Source of the DNA: Candidatus Omnitrophota bacterium
GTDB taxonomy: Bacteria > Omnitrophota > Gorgyraeia > 1-14-0-20-64-10
DNA: 50,271 nucleotides
NCBI GenBank assembly: GCA_023818695.1
Contig: JAMWCF010000004.1
Coordinates: 1 to 50,271 of the forward strand
Direction of reading: 5' to 3'
Part shown: in pieces, positions 8,237-17,102 of the stretch
Layout: each line of letters starts with the position of its first letter
Numbering within the stretch: the first letter of the stretch is position 1
Notes under the pieces: generated by a model
What the model was told of the DNA's origin: nothing
Database searches by the model: none
Seen by the model: only the letters and a program-made list of their open reading frames with translations
Translations under genes and position numbers: made by a program

Positions 8237-8563
8237 GTGAATCAAGAGATCGAACCCCTGGTCCGGTCACCGGTTACCATTGAATTCCTGGATGTGGCCG
8301 AATCGGCCTGTTTTCCAAGCGGCATCTCCCAGCATTACGTGCTGCAGGTCGACATCGCGCTGACGACGAGCCCACGCTACCACTACACCGCTCAAAAACT
8401 GCTGGTCCTGCGCAAAAGAACCGGGAAGACGGAATACGTGGAAGACGAGAGGGCGATTCCTGATTTCTTCGATTCGGACACATACCGGCGCTTGAAGGAA
8501 CGGCTCCTGCAGCTCTTCCAGGAAGCGGCGCAGCCCTCTCCCGCCTCCGATCCTGCCGGTTAA
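8237..8563 (+). CDS. Small protein of unknown function
   Basis: 108 residues from a GTG start; no ATG is available in frame and no strong ribosome binding site is seen. The composition looks like a real soluble protein: EPLVRSPVTIEFLDV, a Tyr/His-rich middle (SPRYHYTAQKLLVLRK) and a charged helical end (YRRLKERLLQLFQEA). No signal peptide or membrane segment. It converges on the TMTC-like gene and their last four bases overlap. It is the only plus-strand gene in the first 15 kb. I do not recognise the family. Confidence 0.6.
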   Translation: MNQEIEPLVRSPVTIEFLDVAESACFPSGISQHYVLQVDIALTTSPRYHYTAQKLLVLRKRTGKTEYVEDERAIPDFFDSDTYRRLKERLLQLFQEAAQPSPASDPAG

Positions 8564-10332
8564 GGGCCAGCGGATTCCCTCGCCTTGAGCATCTTGAGAT
8601 TCGAAGCCGCCATCTCAAAGTCCGGGTCGATCTGGAGCGCTTTTTCCCACATCTCCTGCGCCTTCCCGAATTCACCCCTCTTGAAATAAACCGCCCCGAG
8701 GTTGTTGTAGACCGCCTTGTAGCCGGGGTTCAGCTGGAGGGCCTTCTCGTAGCTCCTGATGGCCTGTTCAAACTGGCCTGATTTCAGACAGGCGTTGCCC
8801 AGGTTGTTGTAGGTCTTCGGGTTATGCGGATTGAGCTGAAGGGCTTTCTGGTACTGGACAATGGCCCTTGGATAATCCCCTTTCAGGTCGTAGGCGATCC
8901 CCAGGTTGTCGTGGGCCTGATCGAATGCTGGGTTGATCCGGACCGCTTCCTGGAACTCCCGCACCGCCCTGTCGACCTCCCCCCGATCGAGAGAGAGAAC
9001 CCCCAGCTCGTTGTGCGCCCGGAAAGAACCGGGAGAATAGCGGATCGCCAGCTCGAAAAAGCCGACAGGGTCCCTCCAGATCCGGTTCTGCCGGATGGTC
9101 AGCGCCGAAAAAAGAACGAGGACGGCAACGGATACAAGAAACCCTCCCCTGCGAACGCTCCCTTTCAGTTCCGGCTTCAATAACTCCGTCCCATCGGCGA
9201 TCCCTCCTAAAATCGAGGCAAAAAAACCGATGGAGGGCAGGTAGAGCCAGTGATCCGCAATCGTTGTGTTGATCGGCACGATGTTGGCCATCGGCAGGAG
9301 AGCGATGAAAAACCAGCTCAAGCCGAAAAAACACCCTTTGGACCGTTTGTAAACCCAGGCCATGAAAAAGCCGATAGCCAGCAGGGCCGCTATCGAACCC
9401 CATGTTCGGAACTCCCAAAACCCGGCTGAAAACGGGATGCTCTTCTCTATGTGAATCCGGACCGGCACGAAGAGGGATCCGATGAGGCGGACGAAGGCCT
9501 CTGCCGTCGTCAGCAGGCGTACCGTCAGGGGAGGGGCCGCCTGCTCGGACGGCGTCGGGAAATTCAGGACGGTCAACCGGAGCGCCGCGTAAAGGCCCAG
9601 GAGGAGCACGAACGGAATCGTTTTCCAGGCCTGATCCTTCCGAAAAACCAGCACAGCCGCCAGCAGAAGCAGGGGAAAGGCCACAGCCATCTCCTTGGAC
9701 AGCAGAGCGCACAGGAAAGAAGCGAGGGACAGGAGATAGAGCAAAGGATTCAACGGCGCGCAAGCCGGTCTCCCTGTTTTCCCTGGTTTTCCGGGCTTCC
9801 CCTTCTTTGCCTCCGCCCCAACCCTGCTCGCTTCGTACCCCCATGCCTTGAAGAAGAGCCACAGGGAAAGGAGCGAGAAAAAGGCCGCCTGGGAATCGGC
9901 CCTGGAGGAGATGTAGTCGACCACGGTGCTGTTGATCGGGTGAACCAGGAAAAGCAGACCGGTTCCAACGGCGACCCACCGCCTCCCGAAAAGGAGATCG
10001 AAGAGCAGGAAGGAGAAAAAGGCGCACAGGATATGGAACACCAGGGAGGTGAGGTGGTAGCCCAACGGGTTCAGCTTCCAGATGGAAAAATCGAACAGAA
10101 GGAAAAGGGTCTGCAGGGGCCGGTAAAAGTTGCTCACCCCCGCCGTGCTGTCATAGAGGTGCCGGCTGAAGATTTCCGGCAGGTACCGCAGATCCCGGAT
10201 CAGGTGGTTGTTGACAACCAGGTACGGGTCGTCCCAGATAAAAGGGCTTTGCAGGGAGTTGGCATAGACGGCCAAGCCAATCAGCGCGTATCCCAGCAGG
10301 ACAACCGCGTTGAAAACCGGTTTTCTCCCCAT
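8560..10332 (-). CDS. TMTC-like polytopic membrane protein with C-terminal TPRs
   Basis: 590 residues. The N-terminal two thirds are polytopic membrane protein, starting with VLLGYALIGLAVYANSLQ. Near residue 35 is FIWDD followed by VNN, the first-loop aspartate pair seen in GT-C-fold glycosyltransferases of the PMT/TMTC type. FYRPLQTL and a GYHLTSLVFHIL segment follow, as in TMTC proteins. The last 120 residues carry about four TPRs (DRAVREFQEAVRINP, RAIVQYQKALQLNPHNP, QAIRSYEKALQLNPGYK, KAQEMWEKALQIDPD). Likely transfers a lipid-linked sugar to proteins or glycans at the outer face of the inner membrane. It is last in the glycan operon; its ATG overlaps the methyltransferase stop (ATGA). A longer frame to 10596 is low-complexity overlap and was not used. 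Confidence 0.85.
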   Translation of the reverse strand: MGRKPVFNAVVLLGYALIGLAVYANSLQSPFIWDDPYLVVNNHLIRDLRYLPEIFSRHLYDSTAGVSNFYRPLQTLFLLFDFSIWKLNPLGYHLTSLVFHILCAFFSFLLFDLLFGRRWVAVGTGLLFLVHPINSTVVDYISSRADSQAAFFSLLSLWLFFKAWGYEASRVGAEAKKGKPGKPGKTGRPACAPLNPLLYLLSLASFLCALLSKEMAVAFPLLLLAAVLVFRKDQAWKTIPFVLLLGLYAALRLTVLNFPTPSEQAAPPLTVRLLTTAEAFVRLIGSLFVPVRIHIEKSIPFSAGFWEFRTWGSIAALLAIGFFMAWVYKRSKGCFFGLSWFFIALLPMANIVPINTTIADHWLYLPSIGFFASILGGIADGTELLKPELKGSVRRGGFLVSVAVLVLFSALTIRQNRIWRDPVGFFELAIRYSPGSFRAHNELGVLSLDRGEVDRAVREFQEAVRINPAFDQAHDNLGIAYDLKGDYPRAIVQYQKALQLNPHNPKTYNNLGNACLKSGQFEQAIRSYEKALQLNPGYKAVYNNLGAVYFKRGEFGKAQEMWEKALQIDPDFEMAASNLKMLKARESAGP

Positions 10333-11213
10333 CAAGCAGCCTTCCCCAAAACCCACAGGACGTTGCAAGGCGTCAGAAAATTCAGCGGGGTCGACAAACT
10401 GCTTATCATCCCCTTCGGGTTGAAAAGCTCGTAAAATCGGGCCGGGAACCGCCGGAGCCGCAGAAACCGGTAAAAGCTCGGCACCCAATTGGGGATCGTG
10501 TCGGTCCCCCTGTCGACGATCCGGATCCCGAGCCGGTCGAACAGGGCGAACAGCGACCGGCTGTTGAAATGCCACAGGTGCCGGGGAGGATCCCACAGGT
10601 TCCAGTACCTGCCGAAGAGCCGGCGTTCGAAACAGCCGGTGTTCGGCACCACGACATAAAAGGAGGAAACACCCGATTCCCTCAGATTGTTCAGCAGCAT
10701 GGCCGGCTCTTTGACGTGCTCCAGAACATGCCGGATGATTGCCGTCGCGCAGCCCCGAATGCCTGGATTTTCAATCCGGCAGCGGTCATAATCGATGCGG
10801 GCGTAAGGAACATCCTGTCTCTCCTTCAGCAGCAGGGGCCGTTCCGGCTGCGAATCAACAGCCAACACGGGAAATCCCCTGGACCAGATGAGGCGCGAGA
10901 AATCCCCCGTCCCGCATCCTATGTCGACGAACATCCCCGGCTCGATCCGGCGAAGGATCCTGTTGAGTTCCATGGAAAGCAGGATGTTTTTGAGGACGGA
11001 ATGGATCCTGCCGGGGGCCGACTTCATCAGGATGCCGACGTCCGCCTGGTAATACCTGCTCAAGTCGTCCGGCACAGGGACCGTCTTCATCACCGAACAG
11101 CAGTCCCACTCTTCGATCGAAAAGGTTTCCGGACCCGCGATATCCGGCACACCGTCGATCCTCCGGCCGGGTTTTGAACCGGGTCGACCGCAGATCAGGC
11201 AACCGGACGTCAC
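10332..11213 (-). CDS. Class I SAM-dependent methyltransferase
   Basis: 293 residues from a GTG at 11213 with a GGAGG ribosome binding site; GTGA overlaps the previous stop. Motif I is VDIGCGTGDFSRLI, and motif II ends in AVDSQ. The HVLEHVKEPAMLL stretch is the usual post-motif of sugar or lipid methyltransferases. A short N-terminal segment holds CLICG and a downstream CC, possibly a metal site as in C-methyltransferases of O-antigen clusters. The C-terminal PRHLWHFNSRSL is typical of methyltransferases of this type that sit in polysaccharide loci. The acceptor is unknown; a surface-glycan intermediate is inferred from the neighbours. Confidence 0.85.
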   Translation of the reverse strand: MTSGCLICGRPGSKPGRRIDGVPDIAGPETFSIEEWDCCSVMKTVPVPDDLSRYYQADVGILMKSAPGRIHSVLKNILLSMELNRILRRIEPGMFVDIGCGTGDFSRLIWSRGFPVLAVDSQPERPLLLKERQDVPYARIDYDRCRIENPGIRGCATAIIRHVLEHVKEPAMLLNNLRESGVSSFYVVVPNTGCFERRLFGRYWNLWDPPRHLWHFNSRSLFALFDRLGIRIVDRGTDTIPNWVPSFYRFLRLRRFPARFYELFNPKGMISSLSTPLNFLTPCNVLWVLGKAA

Positions 11214-12361
11214 CCCTCCCTCCGGGGGAGCAGGAGATCCGACGCCGCAGCAGCAATCTCCTGCGCTGGAATCTCCTGAAGGCACCGGACATGGATCGGA
11301 CAGGCGGGGGTATAGCCGAACCGGGTGCAGGGACTGCAGGGCAGATGCCGGTTCAGGACCCGGACCAGGCCGCCCGGGGGAGCCCATTTCTCCTCGATCC
11401 CGGAGCCGAAGAGGGCGACCACCGGCGTCCCGAGGCCGTAAGCCAGATGCATCAGCCCGGAGTCGGCGCCGATAAAAACCGTGGAAGCCCTCAAAAGGGC
11501 GGCTGTCTGGAGAATGCTTGTTTTCCCCGCCATGTTGATCAAGGACGTTCCTTGGCACGATCCCTCAATCCGTTCCGCCAGAGGAGCTTCCTGCTTGCTC
11601 CCTATCAGGCAGACCGAAAATCCCCTCTCAAGCAGAAGGGAAACCAGCCGGAGGAGCTTTCCCTCTTCCAGCCGGCGCTCCCGGATCGACCCTCCCAAAG
11701 CGACCGCCGCGGCATTCCTGCCCTCCAGAAGCCGGCGCGCCCAATCGGCCTCTTCCCGGGGGAGAGCCAGAAACGGCCTGCTCCAATCCCACCGGTGCAT
11801 CCGCCCGGTGACGGCCCGCAGCATGTTCAGGAAAGAGATCCCTTCGAACTCATCGTGCCGGTACGCGACCATCTTCGTGTAGCAATGGCGGCGCAGGGGA
11901 TTCGTGTCAAAACCGATCCGGCACGGGGCGTTCAAAGAGGCGGCGATAAAGGCGTTGAGCAGGTGCCATTGCTCGGTGTCGAACACGAGATCGTATCTGT
12001 CGGCTTTCAGGATCCCCCACCACCTCCAGGGAGCCGTATCATAGCAGTAAACGCGGCGGATCGCCGAGTCCGGCGCCATCTTGAAAACTCCTGCGTTTCT
12101 TCCTTCCGCCAGCACATCGATGGTCGCTTGTGGAAAGGTCTCCTTGAGCTGTCGGATCATCGGCACCAGAAGAACCGCGTCCCCCAGCCCCCCCGGCCGG
12201 ATGATCAAGACCCGGTTCACCTCCTCCGGCACCGGCTTCTCCGCCGGGCGCCGGAAGCGGCCGGGAAACAGGAGAATCCGCCCAACGCACCAGTCGAGGA
12301 GCTTCAATCCCTTGATGCGCCACGGACCAGAACAGGCGACGACCTCCCTTAGAGTCGGCAT
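11210..12361 (-). CDS. Glycosyltransferase family 9 (heptosyltransferase-like)
   Basis: 383 residues. The N-terminal Rossmann start RVLIIRPGGLGDAVLLVPM and the C-terminal GADSGLMHLAYGLGTPVV with a following ALFG are the GT9 signatures of ADP-heptose:LPS transferases. A helical N-terminal extension of about 45 residues (LKLLDWCVGRILLFP) may sit at the membrane. Such enzymes add heptose or a related sugar to lipid-linked core saccharide at the cytoplasmic face. It begins seven bases after the UbiA-family gene, and its stop overlaps the methyltransferase GTG. Specificity for heptose is not shown by the sequence. Confidence 0.88.
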   Translation of the reverse strand: MPTLREVVACSGPWRIKGLKLLDWCVGRILLFPGRFRRPAEKPVPEEVNRVLIIRPGGLGDAVLLVPMIRQLKETFPQATIDVLAEGRNAGVFKMAPDSAIRRVYCYDTAPWRWWGILKADRYDLVFDTEQWHLLNAFIAASLNAPCRIGFDTNPLRRHCYTKMVAYRHDEFEGISFLNMLRAVTGRMHRWDWSRPFLALPREEADWARRLLEGRNAAAVALGGSIRERRLEEGKLLRLVSLLLERGFSVCLIGSKQEAPLAERIEGSCQGTSLINMAGKTSILQTAALLRASTVFIGADSGLMHLAYGLGTPVVALFGSGIEEKWAPPGGLVRVLNRHLPCSPCTRFGYTPACPIHVRCLQEIPAQEIAAAASDLLLPRREG

Positions 12362-12368
12362 CCAACTC

Positions 12369-13238
12369 TCAACGATACAGGGTCAGGATGACCGATCCGA
12401 TCCATAAAAGAAGGGCCAGGAGCAGCGGCGGATCCGATAAAACGGCGTCGGTCGGATCCAGCGCTTTCTTCTGGATGTGCATCAAGTAAAGGTACCGGAA
12501 AATCCCGTAAACCACAAAAGGAACCGTGTAGATGAAGCCGAACTGGCCCACTCTGGAGGTCACCTCCGGGGAGACGCAGTAGAGGGCGTAGCAGAGGATG
12601 GCGGAGGCGGTCAGGATGGCGGTCAGCTGATCGATGAAAGCCGGGCTGTAATCGGACAGAACTTTTCGGTGGCGCAGGGCGGAGGAATGCAGGACGGCCA
12701 ATTCCTGACGGCGCTTCGACAAACCAAGAAAAAGCCCCAGGAAAAACATGCTCAACTGCAGCCAGTGGGAAGGGATCACGTTCACCGCGACGGCCCCGGC
12801 CCAGACCCTTACGACAAACCCTCCGGAAATGGTCATGGCGTCGAGAATAACCTGCTTCTTGAGGACGGCGGAGTAGGCGGCGTTCATGGCAAGATAAACC
12901 AGAAGGACCCCTCCCAGACGGGGATCCTGCCGGTAGGCCAGCGCCTCGGCGGCCGCCATCAGCGCGGCCGAAAGAACCCAGACCTGCCGGAGAGGAATCT
13001 TTTCGGCGGCAATCGGCCTGTTCCTTTTCATGGGGTGGAACCGGTCCACCCGCCTGTCTAAGAGGTCGTTCATCAAGTAGACGCCGCTGGAGGCCATACA
13101 AAAAATGCCGACTGCGAAGAGGGCGTCGGCGATCAGGGCCGGATCGGTCATCTTCGCGGAGAAAATGAGGGGAGCCATAATGACGACGTTTTTCAGCCAC
13201 TGCCTGACCCGCAGACTATCTAGAAACGCCGCGATCAT
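12369..13238 (-). CDS. UbiA-family prenyltransferase, DPPR-synthase-like
   Basis: 289 residues, about eight to nine membrane helices. The N-terminus RVRQWLKNVVIMAPLIFSAK, the motif NDLLDRRVDRFHPMKRNRPI and a later DAMTISGGFVVRVWAG match the decaprenyl-phosphate phosphoribosyltransferase branch of the UbiA family. The NDxxDxxxD residues that bind magnesium-diphosphate are intact. In that branch the enzyme moves 5-phosphoribose from PRPP to a polyprenyl phosphate, the first step to a lipid-linked pentose donor. Its place between the DUF2079 gene and the GT9 gene fits a surface-glycan pathway. The donor and acceptor are inferred from family only. Confidence 0.85.
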   Translation of the reverse strand: MIAAFLDSLRVRQWLKNVVIMAPLIFSAKMTDPALIADALFAVGIFCMASSGVYLMNDLLDRRVDRFHPMKRNRPIAAEKIPLRQVWVLSAALMAAAEALAYRQDPRLGGVLLVYLAMNAAYSAVLKKQVILDAMTISGGFVVRVWAGAVAVNVIPSHWLQLSMFFLGLFLGLSKRRQELAVLHSSALRHRKVLSDYSPAFIDQLTAILTASAILCYALYCVSPEVTSRVGQFGFIYTVPFVVYGIFRYLYLMHIQKKALDPTDAVLSDPPLLLALLLWIGSVILTLYR

Positions 13239-15184
13239 GCCGCCTCCTTGATCGAAATTTTTCCGAAAGGAATATCCAGAGGGCTGGGAAAGAGTCCTTC
13301 CCTCTCCGCGTGAGGAACGACGCGCCGGTTCAACTCATCCAGAAGGCGGACCATGACGGTGTAAGTGCCCGCCGGAATCCTCTTCGGGACAAGCAGCCAC
13401 AGGTGTTCCCGGAACAGATACCCCGGCTCCCAGAGCGAGGTGGGGTAAAACCGGTATCCGATCGGGTGGATCGTCTCCTTGACCGGTTTGCCCTCCGCAT
13501 TGAACCACGTCAGCTGAACGGCATACATCGTCTGTCCCTCAAAAACCGTCTGCCAAACAAGGGAAAGTGGTATCGCCTGACCCGGCTGTGCCGAGCCCAC
13601 TTCCTGCTGTTCGGGCTTAAGAAGACGCATCCCCCCTTCAAACTGCCAGTAAGATTCCCTGCGCAACTGGATCTTCTCCTGGCTTATTTCGAAGAGATGG
13701 ATCGGGGAGGGTTCGCCCCTCTTTAAAAAGACAAGCCCCTCAACCGCTTCGATGAGCCGCCACGGGTGCCGATGGTAGAAAATGTAGAGGTTGTTTGCCA
13801 GCTTCGGCATCTGGAGGAGCTTGCTGATCATCTGCGGGTCGTTGACATCGATCAGCAGGTATTCGGCCTGCTCCGGCATGACGTATTCCTTTCGCTCATC
13901 GGCCATTCGGTTGCGGTTCATGTAGACGTTGTGAAACCCATACAGATGCTCTCTGGAAGACAAGGGGGCGAGGAAGTGGAAAGAGGCGATCACTCCGGCA
14001 TCGGTCGGGATTTTCCGGATCAATTCGGCCCGCTTCCAGTCCATGTCATCCCGAAAAAGCTTCACGGGAAAGGAAAACTGCTCCGGCGTCGTGACCCCCC
14101 AGGGACCCCACATCCACTGTGAAAAAATGGATGAGCCGATCAGCGCGAGGCCCAACAGCAGGGGAAGCGGCCTGAATCCCGGAAAGAGCTTCAGAAGGCG
14201 GCCGGCGCCGTAGGCGGCCCCCAGGAAAACGAAGGAAGAGGGGGTCGCCGCGTAATGGTAAAAGATCTGCTGTTCGGGAAACCTCTTCGAAAACATGTTC
14301 AGGAGGAAAACCGGCGCCGCCATCAGCATCTTATCCACGCCGAGGAGGTTCAGAAACCCGACTGGCGCCGACAGGAGCAGCAGCCACCAGGCGTTGCTTT
14401 TTGAGAAGAAGAAATGGAGCGCCGGGCCCGGATGGAAGAAGAAATTCTTGACCACCGCCCCGGGCGAATCCCCCAGGTGATCGTAGAGGGTCCAATAGGC
14501 GGAGATCTCACCCCGGTGGGATGGAATGATCCAGAAGACGGCTGCGACAAAATAAGCCGCGGCCGCCGCCCCCACAACCGCCCACCATCCCTTTTCTTTC
14601 CTGGAAAAGAATCCCGCGAGAGCGAACATCAGGACGACCAGAGGCAAACTCTCCTTCAGCAGAATGGACGCCGCGGCGGCCGCCGTGAAGAGGAGGCGGC
14701 GGTTCTCGATGAAGGCCAGACAAAGCGTCATGAGCAGCAGCGGCGCCAGCGACTCGAAATCGAACTCAAAAGCAATCGTGTGGGTCAGCGGCGGATAGAG
14801 GAGGAAGGCGACGGCAAAACAGCGCGCCAGCAGGGGGCCGCAGATCGGCCTGACGATCGCGTAGAGCGGGATGGCCGCGGCCGTGCAGAAAAAAACCTTC
14901 AGTAGAAGCAGAAAAACGGGGGAACCGGCAACCCTGTAAAGAGGGGCGAGGAGGTAAACCAGCAGGTTCGCGTGGTTTCCGAGGATGTGAACCTGCATGA
15001 TGGAGCTGACCGGATTGCCGTGGCTTAAGTTCCACAGCATTTGGGCCGAGAGGGCCAGATCCCAATCGAAAAATTCGAAGGTCCAGAAGCGAAGGAATAG
15101 AAGAGCCGACCAGACGAGAAAAGCGGCGGCCGTGACAGCAAGGAGGAACGGGTCGACTTTTTTAGTCAGAGATCCCAGGGTCAT
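13235..15184 (-). CDS. DUF2079 polytopic membrane protein
   Basis: 649 residues. After a short cytoplasmic start come a membrane helix and the DUF2079 signature FFDWDLALSAQMLWNLSHG, then HANLLVYLLAPLY and many further helices up to about residue 375. The last 250 residues form a soluble, probably exported region ending in beta strands (YAVQLTWFNAEGKPV, YTVMVRLLDELNRRV). The family resembles GT-C membrane glycosyltransferases, but no activity is established. It is the first gene of the operon and its stop overlaps the UbiA-family start (ATGA). An out-of-frame 10-codon ORF with the better GGAGGG ribosome site begins ten bases upstream at 15194 and could affect initiation. Confidence 0.85.
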   Translation of the reverse strand: MTLGSLTKKVDPFLLAVTAAAFLVWSALLFLRFWTFEFFDWDLALSAQMLWNLSHGNPVSSIMQVHILGNHANLLVYLLAPLYRVAGSPVFLLLLKVFFCTAAAIPLYAIVRPICGPLLARCFAVAFLLYPPLTHTIAFEFDFESLAPLLLMTLCLAFIENRRLLFTAAAAASILLKESLPLVVLMFALAGFFSRKEKGWWAVVGAAAAAYFVAAVFWIIPSHRGEISAYWTLYDHLGDSPGAVVKNFFFHPGPALHFFFSKSNAWWLLLLSAPVGFLNLLGVDKMLMAAPVFLLNMFSKRFPEQQIFYHYAATPSSFVFLGAAYGAGRLLKLFPGFRPLPLLLGLALIGSSIFSQWMWGPWGVTTPEQFSFPVKLFRDDMDWKRAELIRKIPTDAGVIASFHFLAPLSSREHLYGFHNVYMNRNRMADERKEYVMPEQAEYLLIDVNDPQMISKLLQMPKLANNLYIFYHRHPWRLIEAVEGLVFLKRGEPSPIHLFEISQEKIQLRRESYWQFEGGMRLLKPEQQEVGSAQPGQAIPLSLVWQTVFEGQTMYAVQLTWFNAEGKPVKETIHPIGYRFYPTSLWEPGYLFREHLWLLVPKRIPAGTYTVMVRLLDELNRRVVPHAEREGLFPSPLDIPFGKISIKEAA

Positions 15185-15187
15185 TGA

Positions 15188-15217
15188 TTGTCATGTACGA
15201 TCCCTCCATAGTATACT
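15188..15217 (+). promoter_or_regulatory. Putative promoter for the Ig/cadherin-like gene
   Basis: TTGTCA (15188-15193), 18 bases, TATACT (15212-15217). The -10 sits in the palindrome AGTATACT, so it could also serve the minus-strand operon, although no good -35 is visible on that side. Confidence 0.4.
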
Positions 15218-15238
15218 TCGACTACGAAGTCAGTGGAG
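15204..15238 (+). repeat. Imperfect inverted repeat covering the ribosome binding site
   Basis: ACTTCG-ACTA-CGAAGT (15215-15230) is a perfect hairpin. Outer arms CTCCA (15204-15208) and TGGAG (15234-15238) can extend it. In the transcript the outer right arm overlaps the GGAGGA ribosome binding site of the gene starting at 15246. Confidence 0.45.
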
Positions 15239-15245
15239 GAATGAA

Positions 15246-17099
15246 TTGCGTCGATTATCGGCTGCGAGGTGCGCCATCCTGGGAATCGCGCTGTGGGGAA
15301 CGTTGGCGCTCGCGATCTGCCCCTATCCCCTCCTCTCTCAAGAACAGACGGACCCTCGAAGCGGGCCGGTCCAGATCGACAAGCCGGCCGAAGGACAGTT
15401 CATCAGAGGGACCGTTTCCATCCGGATTCGGACGGACTCCTCCGAAGCAATCGGGCAGGTCATGGTGTCGCGTGACAACTCTTTCCTGGACTCCTCGGAC
15501 AAAGCTCCCTACGACGTTTCCTGGGACACGCGGCTGGAAGCGGACGGACCGCACACGCTGACGGCCCGTCTCCAGACCTCCGACGGGCGGTGGAGCGGCT
15601 CCTCCGAACCGGTCGGCGTCGTCGTTGACAACACCCCTCCGGAGATCCGGATCCTCTCCCCGGAGGACAAAAGCGTGATCGCCGGAAAGATGGAGCTTCG
15701 GGCGGACGCCTCCGACAACTTTGGGGTGTCCGAGGTTCGCTTCTTCATCGGGAATGTCATGGTGGGGTCGGTCTCCGCCGACCCCTACGCGATCAGATGG
15801 GACCCCGCTTCCTTTCCGAACACCACCCATATCCTGAAAGCATCCGCCGTGGACCGAGCCGGCAATGAAGCCGTCTCCCAGAGCGTCCGGATCAAGGTCT
15901 CCAACCCCAACAATCCCCCCCTGCTGAATCCCCTGCCCGCCGTCCTGGAGGCCAACGAAGGGGAAACCTTCTCCCTTTCCCTCTCCGCCTACGACCCGGA
16001 GGGTCCCCGGGACCCGGTCACTTTCAAAGCACAGGGACTTCTGCCCTGGATGAGCTTCGATGAAAAAAAGGGAGAGCTCCTGGGAACGGCCCCTTTCAGC
16101 CTGGCGTCGATGGTGGAACCGGAGTGGACGGCCCAAATGACTTTCCGGGCGTGCGACCCCCAGCCACTGTGCAGCGAACCGCAGATCGTGACCCTGCGCG
16201 TCTTCCATGTCAACCGAGCGCCGGAGATCTCTCCCCTGCCCCGGCGTGAGGTTTACGAAGGGGAACCCCTTATCTTCACCATCGGCTCCGCTCTGGACCC
16301 GGACAAAGATCCGCTCACCTATTCGGCGCGGCGGCTTCCTCCCTGGCTGAAATTCGACCCGAAAACCCTGACTTTCAGCGGGACGCCCGGTTTCGACACC
16401 GCTTCCACCGATGAGCCGGAAACCGACTATCCTAAGGTCCGGGTCATCGTCTGCGATCCGGAACCTCTGTGCGCCGCCGCCGAATTCGACGTCGTCGTCC
16501 GAGACACGAACAGGCCGCCGGAGCTGGAAAAGATCGGGTCACAGATCGCCGTCGAAGGGACGCTCCTCGAGTTCGAGGTCCGGGCCGAAGACCCGGATGG
16601 TGACGCGCTCGCCTTTTCCGCCGCACCGCTGCCCGAAGGGGCCTCTTTCATCGGCGACCGGGACGGGACAGCAACCTTCTCCTGGAAGACGCGGCTCGAC
16701 CAGGCAGGCCGGTATCTGGTGACATTTTCAGTTGAGGAAACGCAAGGCCGGCTTTCCGACAAGGAAGAGGTGGCGATCGTCCTCCAGGAAACATCCCTTT
16801 CGATTTCAGGATTCGTTCACAGGAGCGGTTCAGGAGAGCCGGTCGAGGGGGCGGTCTTGAGTTTGGAGCGATCCGGACAGGTCAGCAAAACAGCGACAAC
16901 GGACAAGGATGGTTTCTACCTGATCAGCGGCGCTGCCCCGGGCACCTATTCAGTCAGAGTCAGCTACACGCCGAACTATGAATTTTCATCCGAAGGCCAG
17001 AGTCTCGCGGGACTGCACTTCGATCCAATCAGCCGTCCGATCACCCTGACCGACTCGGACCAGCAGAAGGTCAACTTCACCGGCATTCCGTACGAATAA
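15246..17099 (+). CDS. Secreted multi-domain Ig/cadherin-like protein
   Basis: 617 residues from a TTG at 15246, six bases after GGAGGA. The ATG at 15241 is out of frame. A signal peptide covers the first 33 residues (CAILGIALWGTLALAICP). Next come two Big_7-type Ig-like domains (residues 40-220: IDKPAEGQFIRGTVSIRI, then DNTPPEIRILSPEDKSVI). Three cadherin-like or He_PIG domains follow (residues 220-510), with repeated PPWLKFDPKT and DPDGDALAFSA patterns. A carboxypeptidase-regulatory-like domain closes the protein (residues 520-617: ISGFVHRSGSGEPVEGAVL). Probably periplasmic or surface-exposed, for binding rather than catalysis; no catalytic residues are seen. It ends three bases from the convergent coiled-coil gene with no terminator between them. 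Confidence 0.85.
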   Translation: MRRLSAARCAILGIALWGTLALAICPYPLLSQEQTDPRSGPVQIDKPAEGQFIRGTVSIRIRTDSSEAIGQVMVSRDNSFLDSSDKAPYDVSWDTRLEADGPHTLTARLQTSDGRWSGSSEPVGVVVDNTPPEIRILSPEDKSVIAGKMELRADASDNFGVSEVRFFIGNVMVGSVSADPYAIRWDPASFPNTTHILKASAVDRAGNEAVSQSVRIKVSNPNNPPLLNPLPAVLEANEGETFSLSLSAYDPEGPRDPVTFKAQGLLPWMSFDEKKGELLGTAPFSLASMVEPEWTAQMTFRACDPQPLCSEPQIVTLRVFHVNRAPEISPLPRREVYEGEPLIFTIGSALDPDKDPLTYSARRLPPWLKFDPKTLTFSGTPGFDTASTDEPETDYPKVRVIVCDPEPLCAAAEFDVVVRDTNRPPELEKIGSQIAVEGTLLEFEVRAEDPDGDALAFSAAPLPEGASFIGDRDGTATFSWKTRLDQAGRYLVTFSVEETQGRLSDKEEVAIVLQETSLSISGFVHRSGSGEPVEGAVLSLERSGQVSKTATTDKDGFYLISGAAPGTYSVRVSYTPNYEFSSEGQSLAGLHFDPISRPITLTDSDQQKVNFTGIPYE

Positions 17100-17102
17100 A
17101 AA

